A DNA stretch of 64,000 nt from DT-110 sp030148525 (lineage in GTDB: Bacteria; Bacteroidota; Bacteroidia; Chitinophagales; Saprospiraceae). Location of the stretch: contig OZ245751.1 in the NCBI GenBank assembly GCA_965227445.1, forward strand, positions 4,898,001-4,962,000, read 5' to 3'. Each line of letters opens with the position of its first letter. Positions within the stretch are counted from its first letter, which is position 1. Shown piece by piece: positions 1 through 9,484 of this stretch. The position numbers were made by a program, and so were the translations under genes. The notes under the pieces are model-generated. The model did not search any database, had not been told where the DNA came from, and saw only the letters and a program-made list of their open reading frames with translations.

Positions 1-1741
1 TATTCATGATCAGGTTAGCCTCGGCTTGTGATTCGGCCTGGCGCAGTACATCCAGGATACCTGGTTCCGGATCTATTTGCCCGGTCAGTCCCAGAAATTC
101 CAATGCCCGGGTCCGTACCAAATTCTCCGGATCATCCTTGGCCAGTTGTTTTGCCTTTCGGAAAAAGACAGACGCCTCCTCCCCGAAAGCACTGCATACG
201 ATCAATCCCCAGTAGCGCTTCCATGGATTCGGATCGTTCAATGCCCGCTGAATGCCCTTTTTTGCGGAAGCAAAAGGAAGCAACTCCAGATCGGCAATGG
301 TCTGCAGCTCCGTCAGTAGTTCCTGATGTTCGTTCCCAAAGGCAACCGGGTTATCAAGGCCCGCCTCCAACAAATACGGCTCGGGAAAAAAGCTTAAATC
401 GTTGACCTCCGCCAGCTTCGCCCGGTACGTTTCCCGCATAGCATGCAGGGTACCGCGGTAAGCCGGATCATCAGACAAATTGTCGACCTCGTATGGGTCT
501 GTTGTAATATCGAACAACTGTTCCGCCGCTCGTGGCCGAAAGAATTGGGTTTGCTGCTCATTGAGTTCTCCGGCACGGTAGAGGCTGTCCCACTCCTGGT
601 ACAGCAGCATCCGGTAACGGTAGAAGTTGTAGAGGCCATCGTAGTTAAAGGGCTGATAGTTGCGAATGTATTTGAAGCGCCCCATCCGCAGACTGCGAAC
701 GAGATCAACTTTCTCATCGAAGCGGTCAGCGTATCCGAAGGTAGTGTTGCGGTGCTGTAGATCTTCCCGGGTCAGGCTTTCGCCAAAAAAGGCCCGGCCG
801 TCCATCTGCACGGGCACCTCAATCCCGGCCATTGCGAGAACAGTCGGCCCGAAATCGACAAAACTGACAAAAGGCTCCGCTCGTGATCCCGGAGGATAGG
901 GCGACAAATGAGCCCACTTTTCCGGGACATAAACTACCAGAGGTACGTGCAGACCACTCTCGTAGACATAGCCTTTGCTGCGGGGTAACACACCTCCGTG
1001 ATCCCCGAAAAAAAAGATGATGGTATCGTCCATCAAGCCATCCTCTTCCAGTTGATCGAGCAAGACTCCGATTTGTTGATCCACCTCCCGGTGCAGATCC
1101 AGGTATTTCGCGTAGGTGTACCGGCTTACCTCCGTATCGGGATGGTAGGGGAAAGGGGTGATGGTTGCCGGATCAGTTTCGGTAGGTTGCTCCTCCATCT
1201 GTTTACGGCTGAAATGCAGCTTCCCCTCGTGGGTAAGGCCGAAATTCTGTACGTGGAAGAAGGGTACCCCCGGAGGCCGATTGCGATAGCTCGCCCGGCG
1301 CGACGAGGCATCCCATACGCCATCCGACTTGATCAGATTGTAATCCTCTTTATTGTTATTGGTCGTGTAATAGCCCGCCTGCCGTAGGTAATAGGGAAAC
1401 ATCTGCATCCCTTCCGGCATGGGTGCCTGATCAACTCCCCGGTGGTATTGAGCCCCTGTCCTGGGTGCGTAGCAACCCGAAATAAGCGTACTGCGAGCCA
1501 CCGAGCAAACCGGCGCATTGGAAAAAGCATGCTCAAAGGTCACCCCCCGTTGAGCCAATCGCTCGATATTCGGCATGGCCGCTCCCGTCTCCCGGTAGAG
1601 CCTCAGGTAATCGATGGAGTTATCCTCCGTAGTGATCCAAACGATATTAGGGCGCTCAGACTCAAAAAAAGATTGGTTGTGCTCGGGCATTCCTGCCAGG
1701 GCAACAACCAACCATATATAAACAAGATAAAATAAGGACAT
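1..1741 (-). CDS. Sulfatase (S1 family), C-terminal end cut by window edge
   Basis: Exported arylsulfatase-type hydrolase expected to remove sulfate esters from a glycan in the periplasm or at the surface. About 580 codons are visible and no stop is reached at the left edge. The N-terminus is a hydrophobic signal segment. A metal-site strand ends in TTEDNS (near residues 37-42), and the formylglycine site reads CSVAR at residues 79-83, so the usual Pro/Ala at the third position is Val. Further sulfatase blocks such as FFGDHGG and RSLRMGRFKYIRNY follow. The last ~80 visible residues (around FGEEASVFFRKAKQLAKDD) look like HEAT-type helical repeats, an add-on seen in some sulfatases. It starts 18 bases downstream of the beta-galactosidase stop on the same strand, so it is probably the last visible gene of that operon. 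Family assignment is secure; the substrate is not known. Confidence 0.9.
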   Translation of the reverse strand, partial: MSLFYLVYIWLVVALAGMPEHNQSFFESERPNIVWITTEDNSIDYLRLYRETGAAMPNIERLAQRGVTFEHAFSNAPVCSVARSTLISGCYAPRTGAQYHRGVDQAPMPEGMQMFPYYLRQAGYYTTNNNKEDYNLIKSDGVWDASSRRASYRNRPPGVPFFHVQNFGLTHEGKLHFSRKQMEEQPTETDPATITPFPYHPDTEVSRYTYAKYLDLHREVDQQIGVLLDQLEEDGLMDDTIIFFFGDHGGVLPRSKGYVYESGLHVPLVVYVPEKWAHLSPYPPGSRAEPFVSFVDFGPTVLAMAGIEVPVQMDGRAFFGESLTREDLQHRNTTFGYADRFDEKVDLVRSLRMGRFKYIRNYQPFNYDGLYNFYRYRMLLYQEWDSLYRAGELNEQQTQFFRPRAAEQLFDITTDPYEVDNLSDDPAYRGTLHAMRETYRAKLAEVNDLSFFPEPYLLEAGLDNPVAFGNEHQELLTELQTIADLELLPFASAKKGIQRALNDPNPWKRYWGLIVCSAFGEEASVFFRKAKQLAKDDPENLVRTRALEFLGLTGQIDPEPGILDVLRQAESQAEANLIMN

Positions 1742-1758
1742 ATTGGTTCTTTTCGGGA

Positions 1759-4700
1759 TCAGCCTCCTCCCGCCTGACGGGGAACAGTAGTCCGCAATGG
1801 CTTGATGATAAATCCGTAGGAATAGCTACCCGGCTTGATCATGTACTCTTCGTGTGGCGTAGCTCCCCAACTGTTATCACCGCCTACCCCCATTTGCATA
1901 AAATCGATATTGAGATTGACGAGTGGACGCACGGGCACATCGTAGGTGTGGCGTTGCAGCTTCTGATTTCCCGCATCAAAATCACTATTCAACTGATGGT
2001 GGGCACTAAAACTCAGCAGGTTCTCCGCTGCCGCGAAAGCGATCCCGTGCCCATGCTTATTCTTTAAGATCACCTCCCGGACATCCGTTCGGTAGCCGTT
2101 CTCCTGGGGCCGGATATAGGGATACAACAGCTCGGAAACAGCCGACTGGTAGCGTCCGACCAGAGCCCCGGTTTTGCGGTCCTGGTAATTTTCGTGGGGG
2201 CCGCGCCCGTACCATTCCACCTGATCGTAGGCTGGCTTGAGCACCAGGTTATTGCCCAGGCGGGGAATGCGGGGCAGCGTATCGGAAATGCCCGCCAATT
2301 CGTTGCGGACATGGATGTCACCCCGACTATTAAGTGTGTAGGTTACCGCAATAGTACCATCCACGCCACCCAGCGAGTAGGTGGACCGCACCACCAGGTT
2401 CCCGTCGGCAGCTTTTTGTTGGCCGGGACCAATAGCAGTGGTACCATCTGCTTTTGCCTCCATTACTTGGAAGTCCATTAACCTCTGGTGCTGACTGGCG
2501 TCTTTCCAGGGCTCCATGCGGTTGGGCATGCCGAATCCGAAATCGTTATCCGTAGTTGCCCGCCAAAAATTAGGTCGAATGGGCTCCCGGAGCACGTTGC
2601 CCTGCCCGTAATCCAGCGAGTACAAAAGCCCGGTACTCGGGTCAAAGGCGGCGGTGAATTGATCCCCGCGGATCGCCAGCTCCTCATCTGTGCTGGTTAT
2701 TTCCAGTACACCTTCGGCGGCAGCCAGGGCGTTCTCCATCCGGCCACTGAGCGCAAACTCCTCTTCCGCAACCACGTAGCCGGCGGGAAGTAAGGGCTCG
2801 GCCGAACGCAGTATGGCCCGTACTTGCAGGAAGTATTCCTTTCCGACCTCCCGAGCGGGCAAATCAAGGGGTACTGTTTTTGCCTGCCGCGCCGGCAAGT
2901 CGACAGCTCCCAGGTCACCATCAGCTACGGGTACCCCATCGGCAAGCAGCATCCAGGTGATCCGGTAACGATCAAGATTGATAAAATCATACCCGTTGTA
3001 GATGGTCAGTCCTCCGGACGCAGCATCAAACTCGCGAAATTTTACGTACTGATACACTTTTTTCACCTCGTACAGGGAGGGGTGCGGCGACCGGTCGGGA
3101 TTGACGATACCGTTCAGGCAGAAGTTGGCATCGTTTTGCAACTTCTGCCCCCCCAGGTCACCGCCGTAGGCATAGTAATGCCTGCCATCAGGGGTATAAG
3201 CATCGAGCCCCTGGTCGACCCAATCCCAAATGAAGCCGCCCTGCAGCACATCGTACTGCTCGATCACATCCCAGTAATCCTGCAGATTACCTACGCTATT
3301 ACCCATGGCGTGTGCGTATTCGCACAGGATGAGCGGCCGTTGAGGATTGTCTTCCGCATACCGCTTCAGGTAAGGGAGCCGGGCGTACATGGGTGCCTGA
3401 ATATCGGTATTCTCGTAGCGGGTAGCACCTTCGTATTGGGTGGGGCGGGTCGTATCGTGCTCCTTCAACCACTCGTAGGTCGCAAAGAAGTTATCGCCAT
3501 TACCGGCCTCATTGCCCAGTGACCAGGTTACGATGCTCGGGTGGTTTTTATCGCGCTCGAACATCCGGATTGTCCGGTCCAGATGCATGGCCTTCCACTC
3601 GGGCTGATAAGCCGGGTGATTAGCCTGTCGTTTTTCATTATTGTCCAAACCCTGATTGGTTGCGCCCAGTCCGTGGGTTTCGATATTGGCCTCGTCGATC
3701 ACGTAGAAGCCGTATTCATCGCAGAGGCGGTAGAAGTAGGCATTCTTCGGGTAGTGACTGCAACGGATGGCATTTACATTACTTTCCTTCATGCGCTGCA
3801 AATCCAGCATGGTGAGCTCCTCGCCTACCACGTGTCCGGTAGCGGGATCGTGGTCGTGCAGGTTCACGCCTTTCAGATATACGGGAACACCATTCACCAA
3901 AAACTGGCTGTTTTTGATCTCAATTTTGCGAAAGCCAACCACGGTGCTAAATGCTTCGACCAGCTCACCGGCATCATTGTACAGCGTCACCAGTAGTGTA
4001 TACAACTCCGGTGTTTCGGCCGTCCACTTCCGGACATTCGGCACCTCGCCGGAGAATGCAATCCGTGTCTCATCGCCTGTTTGTATGGTAGTTGTTTCTT
4101 CGAAGGACAAGACTTCTGATTTGCCATCCAGTAATCTGGCTTTCGCCAAAAAGCCTTCGGCGGCCCTGCCCGAGGTATTCCGGTAATCCAGCGTCAGGGA
4201 GAACTGCCCGTCTTGGTAGCTGTCGTCCAGATCGGCGACCACCCGGAAGTCGCGGGTAGTGACCGGGTCGGTAGCGTAGAGGTACACATCGCGTTCGATA
4301 CCACTGAGTCGCCAAAAATCCTGATCCTCCAGATAGCTGGCATCCGACCACCGGTACACTTCAACTGAAATGGTATTTTTACCTGGCTGCAGATACGGTG
4401 TTATCCGATATTCGGCGGGGGTCTTACTTCCTTCGTTGTAGCCTGCCATCTGGCCGTTCACCCACACGTACATGGCACTGCGCACCCCTCCGAAATGCAC
4501 GTACACTTCTTTGCCGTCCCAGCCGGCGGGTAGAGTGAATGACCGCTTATAGCTGCCCACCGGATTGTAATCGTGACCCACCCGGGGCGGATCGGCCGGG
4601 AAGGGATACACGATGTTAGTATAAATGGGAATTCCATGCCCCTCCAGTTCCCAGTTGGCGGGTACCGGAATATCATCCCATGTGGATACATCGTAATCGT

Positions 4701-4968
4701 TACGGTAAAAATAGACCGGGCGCTCCGCCGGCTTCTTCACCCAATGGAATTTCCACGTCCCGTTCAGAGACTGGTAGTAAGGAGATAGTTCATATCCGCG
4801 GCTTTGCAGAGCGGCCGTTTCACTGGCGTGCCGATAAAAGGTAGCGTGCGGATATTCCCGGTTGATCTCAAAAACTTCGGGGTCCTCCCAGGGCACATTT
4901 TGTGCCTGGATTGATAGTGAACATACCATGGCACCGATCAAGAGTAATAAGAAGTTAAAATGGTACAT
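1759..4968 (-). CDS. Exported beta-galactosidase, glycoside hydrolase family 2 (LacZ type)
   Basis: Hydrolyses terminal beta-galactosides. At 1069 residues it has the full LacZ architecture plus a signal peptide (residues 1-22, ending SIQAQ), so it acts in the periplasm rather than the cytoplasm. In order: GH2 sugar-binding jelly roll, immunoglobulin-like domain, TIM barrel, and the C-terminal beta-galactosidase small-chain domain (from about 750, with WYGRGPHENYQDR). The barrel opens with VNLHDHDP. The proposed acid/base Glu is in SLGNEAGNG (about residue 487) and the nucleophile in LCEYAHAMGNS (about 550). Both catalytic residues are present. It lies between a PhoD-like phosphatase upstream and a sulfatase downstream on one strand, suggesting action on a desulfated galactose-containing glycan. 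GH2 enzymes can have other specificities, but similarity to LacZ is strong throughout. Confidence 0.95.
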   Translation of the reverse strand: MYHFNFLLLLIGAMVCSLSIQAQNVPWEDPEVFEINREYPHATFYRHASETAALQSRGYELSPYYQSLNGTWKFHWVKKPAERPVYFYRNDYDVSTWDDIPVPANWELEGHGIPIYTNIVYPFPADPPRVGHDYNPVGSYKRSFTLPAGWDGKEVYVHFGGVRSAMYVWVNGQMAGYNEGSKTPAEYRITPYLQPGKNTISVEVYRWSDASYLEDQDFWRLSGIERDVYLYATDPVTTRDFRVVADLDDSYQDGQFSLTLDYRNTSGRAAEGFLAKARLLDGKSEVLSFEETTTIQTGDETRIAFSGEVPNVRKWTAETPELYTLLVTLYNDAGELVEAFSTVVGFRKIEIKNSQFLVNGVPVYLKGVNLHDHDPATGHVVGEELTMLDLQRMKESNVNAIRCSHYPKNAYFYRLCDEYGFYVIDEANIETHGLGATNQGLDNNEKRQANHPAYQPEWKAMHLDRTIRMFERDKNHPSIVTWSLGNEAGNGDNFFATYEWLKEHDTTRPTQYEGATRYENTDIQAPMYARLPYLKRYAEDNPQRPLILCEYAHAMGNSVGNLQDYWDVIEQYDVLQGGFIWDWVDQGLDAYTPDGRHYYAYGGDLGGQKLQNDANFCLNGIVNPDRSPHPSLYEVKKVYQYVKFREFDAASGGLTIYNGYDFINLDRYRITWMLLADGVPVADGDLGAVDLPARQAKTVPLDLPAREVGKEYFLQVRAILRSAEPLLPAGYVVAEEEFALSGRMENALAAAEGVLEITSTDEELAIRGDQFTAAFDPSTGLLYSLDYGQGNVLREPIRPNFWRATTDNDFGFGMPNRMEPWKDASQHQRLMDFQVMEAKADGTTAIGPGQQKAADGNLVVRSTYSLGGVDGTIAVTYTLNSRGDIHVRNELAGISDTLPRIPRLGNNLVLKPAYDQVEWYGRGPHENYQDRKTGALVGRYQSAVSELLYPYIRPQENGYRTDVREVILKNKHGHGIAFAAAENLLSFSAHHQLNSDFDAGNQKLQRHTYDVPVRPLVNLNIDFMQMGVGGDNSWGATPHEEYMIKPGSYSYGFIIKPLRTTVPRQAGGG

Positions 4969-4993
4969 CTAATTCGCGAGTTTGTTTTTGAAT

Positions 4994-5103
4994 CTGCCGT
5001 AACGAAGTGAAGGCGCAAACCTCAATCTTTAAGGTTTAGGTTAAGGTTAAGGAGCCTCAGCCTCAACCTGCCGTAACGAAGTGAAGGCGCAAACCTCAAT
5101 CTT
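4994..5103. repeat. 36-bp direct repeat flanking a heptamer-like tract
   Basis: A 36-base word beginning CTGCCGTAACGAAGTG occurs at 4994-5029 and again, identical, at 5068-5103. Between the copies is a tract built from AGGTTA/AAGGTT and CCTCAGC/CTCAACC units, one of the degenerate heptamer-like arrays scattered through this window. It lies in the 211-base space between the beta-galactosidase start and the phosphatase stop. Confidence 0.85.
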
Positions 5104-5179
5104 AGTCCGGCAGCTAATGATTTTCAATAATGGGTGAAGGTCAGTGGGAAGAACCATCACTTCTACACCGTAAAAATGA

Positions 5180-6844
5180 CTATTCCCCCGGTTTCACTGT
5201 CATGGGCCAACCTGTAAATTGCTGTGCGTCTTCCTGGGTAACATCCGCTTCCCGGGGCCAGCATTCGAAGGTCACCTCCTCCCGGTCCTTATGGAAGCGG
5301 ATCAACCCGTATCCGGCACCATTGGAATCACTGTCGGGATTGGCGTAGGCATACATGGTGATCTTATTATTAAATCCATCCAGGTAATCGCCGGTCCAGG
5401 GTAAGCCACTTTCGGAAATCGGTTCGACCGCAGCGATTTCTTCCTCCGTAGGCCACCACCAGCGGCTGTAGTAATTATTGATGATGGCAGGGACGATAAA
5501 GGCCCAGGGACCATCTTCGTACTCCTCGATGCCGTGGTGGATGATGGTCGCCAGGTGCTGGTCGCCACCTATATGGACGGCCCCCGCTCGTCGAATAGCT
5601 TCCAGTGCTTTATTGCGCCCCGTCTGGGGCCAACCGTTAGAGTCCATATCGGCGTGCAGGCGATTATCCTGAGAACCGTGCAGGTGAGCACCACCACAGA
5701 AACCGGTCTGTGACAAAACAGCTTTCATGGCCACACCTTCCTGGTTTTGCCCCCAGGCATCTAAAAATCGTAACTGCCGGTCGCCGAGCAGTTTGAGTCC
5801 TTCCAGGTCAACCGTTGCCGGATCGTAGTCGGGATTGCGCACGTGGTCGGGCCGCGGGCCTTGCTGGGGTACTTTACCGGCCGGGCCGGACTTGAATTTA
5901 CGGTCCTCCAGGATCGCAAAATCCACTCCACCCACCAGCAAATTGGTATAGTACACGCCGATTCCCCGCTCGATGGGTGTGGGGTCGTACGGATCGGGTA
6001 GGTGGGACGTTTGGCACCGCTCCACCATCTTTACGTACTCGGGGTGAAAAAAGTACCCGCCATCGGCACCACCGGGTAGTTCGGCTTTTTTACCGTTCTC
6101 TCCCCACAGATTCCCCTGTCCGATATCGTGGTCATCGGGAATGGTAATGCACGGACGTTCCCGGAACAGATCGCGAAACTGCATACCGAACTTCAACCAG
6201 GCGGCCGTATGTTCCTTATGGTCGTACGATTGATCACCGGCAAAAAAGAGCAAATCGGGATCCTGGTGATTGACATTGCGCACGTAATTTTCCCGCATAC
6301 CCCGGTCCTTATTGGAATTGCAGGAAAAAGCGGCCAGGGTAATCTCCTCCTTATCGATCGGGTCTTTTCGGATCAGCCCTGTAAACACCGCTTCTTCTCC
6401 GTGCCGTAACCGGTAAGGCACATCTTTGGTGCCGTCCCAGTCGTCGATTCGGAATTGAGCCGACCACCCCAGATCGTTCACCTCCGCGGTTTGCAGCTCG
6501 GTCCATTGGTTACCTTCCTGTACTTCCAGACGGACTTCCCGGGTCTCATTGGGGTATAAAGGAAACAGTTGGGCCGTCATTTTCAGGGTATTGTTGGCCA
6601 CCGTATACATGCCAAAGGCCAGGACCTCATCGCGGGGCACCTTCATATCGATGATATTGGATGCTCCCCGATTCCACCAATCGTTTGTTGCCAGGGTATC
6701 CAGGTCTTCGAAGGGTGCTTGCACTGGTACATCATCCAGGGTGTAGTCATCCGGAGATTCCGGAGTAGAACTGGAGGCACAGCCGGTCAGGACTAACATG
6801 CCCGGCAGGGCAATACATTTCAGAAGTTTCTTCAGGTTTAGCAT
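5180..6844 (-). CDS. PhoD-like metallophosphatase lipoprotein
   Basis: A 554-residue member of the alkaline phosphatase D (PhoD-like, metallophosphoesterase) superfamily, hydrolysing phosphate mono- or diesters outside the cytoplasm. The N-terminus MLNLKKLLKCIALPG...LVLTGCAS carries a lipobox (LTGC), so it is probably a lipoprotein rather than a Tat-exported PhoD. Metal-ligand motifs are visible: LAAFSCNSN, FFAGDQSYDH, IPDDHDIGQ and HIGGDQHLATIIHHG near the C-terminus. It starts 12 bases after the upstream sulfatase stop, so the two are likely co-transcribed. PhoD-like proteins of this type are often found beside sulfatases and glycosidases in marine Bacteroidota and Planctomycetes; the true substrate may be a modified sugar rather than a nucleotide or lipid. 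Family confident, substrate unknown. Confidence 0.88.
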   Translation of the reverse strand: MLNLKKLLKCIALPGMLVLTGCASSSTPESPDDYTLDDVPVQAPFEDLDTLATNDWWNRGASNIIDMKVPRDEVLAFGMYTVANNTLKMTAQLFPLYPNETREVRLEVQEGNQWTELQTAEVNDLGWSAQFRIDDWDGTKDVPYRLRHGEEAVFTGLIRKDPIDKEEITLAAFSCNSNKDRGMRENYVRNVNHQDPDLLFFAGDQSYDHKEHTAAWLKFGMQFRDLFRERPCITIPDDHDIGQGNLWGENGKKAELPGGADGGYFFHPEYVKMVERCQTSHLPDPYDPTPIERGIGVYYTNLLVGGVDFAILEDRKFKSGPAGKVPQQGPRPDHVRNPDYDPATVDLEGLKLLGDRQLRFLDAWGQNQEGVAMKAVLSQTGFCGGAHLHGSQDNRLHADMDSNGWPQTGRNKALEAIRRAGAVHIGGDQHLATIIHHGIEEYEDGPWAFIVPAIINNYYSRWWWPTEEEIAAVEPISESGLPWTGDYLDGFNNKITMYAYANPDSDSNGAGYGLIRFHKDREEVTFECWPREADVTQEDAQQFTGWPMTVKPGE

Positions 6845-6855
6845 GCGTACTTATT

Positions 6856-8304
6856 TTATTCTTGTTTTGCGTTCCAGGCACGTAACTGCTCCGGATTTTT
6901 AACGCGAACACTCCGGTTGTGATACAGGTCTTCGTGGATCATCATGGTCACCTGGTTCCAGGCTTCGGGTTCGATCCAGCGGGGCGGTTTCAGTTGTGAT
7001 TCCCAGGTGGTTAGTTTCGACTGAACAGCACCAAAATCATGCGGACGCTCCGCCCGCAAGTCGTCACTTTCCCTCAAATCCTTTGACAGATCGTATAAAC
7101 GGTAGCCCAGTCCATCCACCCTCAGCATTTTCAGATCGCCCAGCCGGGCCGCGGCCATTTTATCCTTACGCCAAAATAATTGATCGTGAGGGTCCCCTGT
7201 TTTGGCACCAGTCAGATAGGGGATCAGGTTGACACCATCCGCTTTATAAGTATTCTGATAATCAGGGACTCCCGCTACCCCGCAGGCTGTAGCGAAAACA
7301 TCCAGGGATGAAGTAAGGCCATCATAGGTTCCTGCCTCCAGGCCTTTCGGCCAAAAGACGAAGAAAGGAACCCGGTGTCCGCCTTCGTATTCATTTCCTT
7401 TGAACCCTTTCAAAGGACCATTATCCGATTGGTTATTATGGGCACCTCCGTTGTCGCTCAGGAAAAAGATAAGCGTATTTTCCAACATCCCTTCGGCCTC
7501 TAACTTATCAACTATATTCCCCACGGCACGGTCCAGCGCCCAGGTCATAGCGGCAAGTGTTTGTCGTTGGTGCCCCTCGTACCGGGCCAGATCAGCTTCG
7601 GTGGCTTCCATAGGCGTGTGTACCGCATTGGGTGACCAGTACATGAAAAAGGGGGTATTCTGGTGTTTTTGGCGATCAATAAAGGCTACGGCCTTATCGC
7701 CCAGGCGATCGGTCAGATATCCCTCAAAGGTCCGGTGTTCATCATTTTCGCGAATACTCTGGTAAGCCCCCGGCTGATCGTTTTTTTCGTTGGGGAAATA
7801 ACTGCGTCCTCCCGACAGGAATCCCCAATAATAATCGAATCCACGATCGTTAGGCTTGTACCCGTCGCGGTCGCCCAAATGCCATTTACCAAAAGCAGCG
7901 GTAGTGTATCCGGTCGTTTGCAGCGCTTCTCCAATGGTGGGGACCGAGCGGGGTATGGAGTCATAAGGATGCCGGGGATTACATTCAAAACCGAATCGTT
8001 GCTGATAGCGCCCCGTTATCAGCCCCGCTCGGGAGGGGCCGCAAACCGAAGACGACACGTGCGCATCCGAAAAGACAATCCCCTGCTGAGCCAGGCGGTC
8101 AATATGGGGTGTTTCCAGATCGGGAGACCCCATAAACCCAAAATCGGCGTACCCGGCGTCGTCGAGTAGCAGCACAATGATATTGGGAGGATCAGCAAGG
8201 GTCCTGGCAGTATCCTCCGGGGAATCGCTACCACAAGCTGACAAGACCAGCAACCCTATTATCACTGCAATATTATTCACGTTCATTTGCTGTGGTTTAT
8301 TCAT
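6856..8304 (-). CDS. Sulfatase lipoprotein (S1 family, Cys type)
   Basis: A 482-residue arylsulfatase. The ATG at 8304 was chosen because the frame farther upstream begins only with TTG. The signal peptide ends in LSACGS, a lipobox, so the enzyme is probably membrane-anchored. Metal-binding Asp pair in VLLLDDAGYADFG (about 48-49); formylglycine site CGPSR at 88-92, the canonical C-x-P-x-R that needs a formylglycine-generating enzyme, none of which is in this window. Later blocks include AFGKWHLGD and FFLSDNGGAHNN. It is the first gene of the minus-strand operon sulfatase-phosphatase-galactosidase-sulfatase. In the 199-base upstream space there is one copy of the TATA-bounded palindromic repeat (8408-8480). 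Exact sulfated substrate cannot be told from sequence. Confidence 0.93.
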   Translation of the reverse strand: MNKPQQMNVNNIAVIIGLLVLSACGSDSPEDTARTLADPPNIIVLLLDDAGYADFGFMGSPDLETPHIDRLAQQGIVFSDAHVSSSVCGPSRAGLITGRYQQRFGFECNPRHPYDSIPRSVPTIGEALQTTGYTTAAFGKWHLGDRDGYKPNDRGFDYYWGFLSGGRSYFPNEKNDQPGAYQSIRENDEHRTFEGYLTDRLGDKAVAFIDRQKHQNTPFFMYWSPNAVHTPMEATEADLARYEGHQRQTLAAMTWALDRAVGNIVDKLEAEGMLENTLIFFLSDNGGAHNNQSDNGPLKGFKGNEYEGGHRVPFFVFWPKGLEAGTYDGLTSSLDVFATACGVAGVPDYQNTYKADGVNLIPYLTGAKTGDPHDQLFWRKDKMAAARLGDLKMLRVDGLGYRLYDLSKDLRESDDLRAERPHDFGAVQSKLTTWESQLKPPRWIEPEAWNQVTMMIHEDLYHNRSVRVKNPEQLRAWNAKQE

Positions 8305-8407
8305 CAACAACGAAATGGTAAGAAATATTTTTTTTGTGGCAATCAGGGGTCGTTATCCATCAGAATTGGGGGGTGATTGTACTACCACCCTATTATTAGG
8401 CAAGTGT

Positions 8408-8480
8408 TATAGCAACAAGGAAGTGGTTTGGTGTGACGGGATGGAGTACTGCGTAGCAAAACCACTTCGCTGTCGGTATA
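8408..8480. repeat. TATA-bounded palindromic element, copy 1 (73 bp)
   Basis: Bounded by TATA on both sides, with outer arms GAAGTGGTTT and AAAACCACTTC and a GTACTGCGTAGC inner segment. It matches five other copies in the window. It lies between the sulfatase start and the stop of the DUF6090-like gene. This copy has the most diverged left end (TATAGCAACAAG). Confidence 0.9.
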
Positions 8481-8509
8481 GCAGAAGGGCCACGACTTGG
8501 GAAAGGGAT

Positions 8510-9238
8510 TCATTCATCCTCTCCCAATTCGTACAATTCCTCCATGGTTTCCAGGGTGAAATCCATGGTCTGAACGGATGCACTCAGGTGAAAGGCCCGC
8601 AGCTGGGCCACCCGGTAGTAAATGAACAACTCATTGTGTACATCACTCACTAACCCCTCACGATCAAAAATGCAGGGGTACAATTCCTCCGAACTGGCAA
8701 GGCAGGTAATGTCTACGTATTGTCCTATATAGCGGGAAAGCTCCAGGGTTTGCTCGTCGAACTTTTGCAAATCTTTCTTCAGGTAGTTCTCGCGAAAAGC
8801 CATGGCTGCCGCCAGCAGGTTGCGAAATTCCAGGTCTTCGATCAGCGCCAGATCGCCCGACGAAAGCATTACATCGTAGGTGGTGGGCGGGAAGGCGCGG
8901 AAAACGCCCCGCGTGAAAACGGCACCTAAATTGGCCAATCCAAGGTGCAGGCTGTCATTTTGATCGTAGCGCAATTGCCCCATGGCGGCTTCGATGGCTT
9001 CCAGATCCTTACGGCAGTCAAAGAGGTTCATTTGGTTTGATTCCTGCTCTTCCTGCAGATCCTGGTACAGGGCCTGCACGTAATTGTTCAGTTTTTGTTG
9101 ATCCTTGCGGGCCTGACTGTAGCGGTCGGCCTGAATGGCTGCCAGTACGGACAGAATAATCAAAAGGACCTCCAGCAGGTAGGTGGCTACCTTGGCATTG
9201 GAAGTAGACAATCGTTGGCGAATTCGGCGGAGCAGCAT
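8510..9238 (-). CDS. DUF6090-like membrane-anchored protein
   Basis: A 242-residue protein with one N-terminal transmembrane segment (about residues 19-37, YLLEVLLIILSVLAAIQAD) followed by a helical, charged soluble part. The pattern of short N-terminal basic stretch, LLE-x-LLIILSVL membrane helix, then YxQxxKDxQKLNNYV-type helices matches the Bacteroidota DUF6090 family as I recall it. Function is unknown; orientation suggests the C-terminal part faces the periplasm. It stands alone, downstream of and in the same direction as the S9 peptidase (246-base gap filled with hairpins and a repeat). No catalytic motif is seen. Confidence 0.6.
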   Translation of the reverse strand: MLLRRIRQRLSTSNAKVATYLLEVLLIILSVLAAIQADRYSQARKDQQKLNNYVQALYQDLQEEQESNQMNLFDCRKDLEAIEAAMGQLRYDQNDSLHLGLANLGAVFTRGVFRAFPPTTYDVMLSSGDLALIEDLEFRNLLAAAMAFRENYLKKDLQKFDEQTLELSRYIGQYVDITCLASSEELYPCIFDREGLVSDVHNELFIYYRVAQLRAFHLSASVQTMDFTLETMEELYELGEDE

Positions 9239-9323
9239 GAGGTCGTGGCGCTTTTTCTATTCCTAAAGATAGTTTTTTGAGGGAGAGGTTGCTCCTTACT
9301 CAAAACAAAACTCCGGTGTGGTA

Positions 9324-9384
9324 AACCACTAAAGTGGTTAAGATCGTTGTCATTGACCGCACAATACCACAGCTAAAGCTGTGG
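9324..9384. repeat. Two short hairpins with CTAAAG-type loops
   Basis: Perfect inverted repeats AACCACT-aa-AGTGGTT (9324-9339) and CCACAGCT-aa-AGCTGTGG (9367-9384) sit in tandem in the 246-base space between two minus-strand genes. Their CTAA-containing centres resemble the hairpins at 47.5 kb, so they may be REP-like units of one family. Confidence 0.65.
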
Positions 9385-9422
9385 CCTCATCAATCGAGAC
9401 AATCACACCACGGACCTTCCAT

Positions 9423-9466
9423 GCCCGCCGAAACCCATACGGGCGTATGCCAAGTGAAGGCGGGGG
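9423..9466 (-). repeat. 44-bp palindromic repeat, copy 1
   Basis: Read on the minus strand: CCCGCC, then GGCATACGCCCGTATGGGTT, then GGCGGGC. The outer arms CCCGCC/GGCGGG and inner arms CATAC/GTATG can fold. Close copies lie at 63594-63635 and, more degenerate, at 33899-33941. All three are next to heptamer tracts; here the tract is CCTGAAC CTTGGAC at 9470-9484. Confidence 0.85.
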
Positions 9467-9484
9467 ACCCTGAACCTTGGACCA

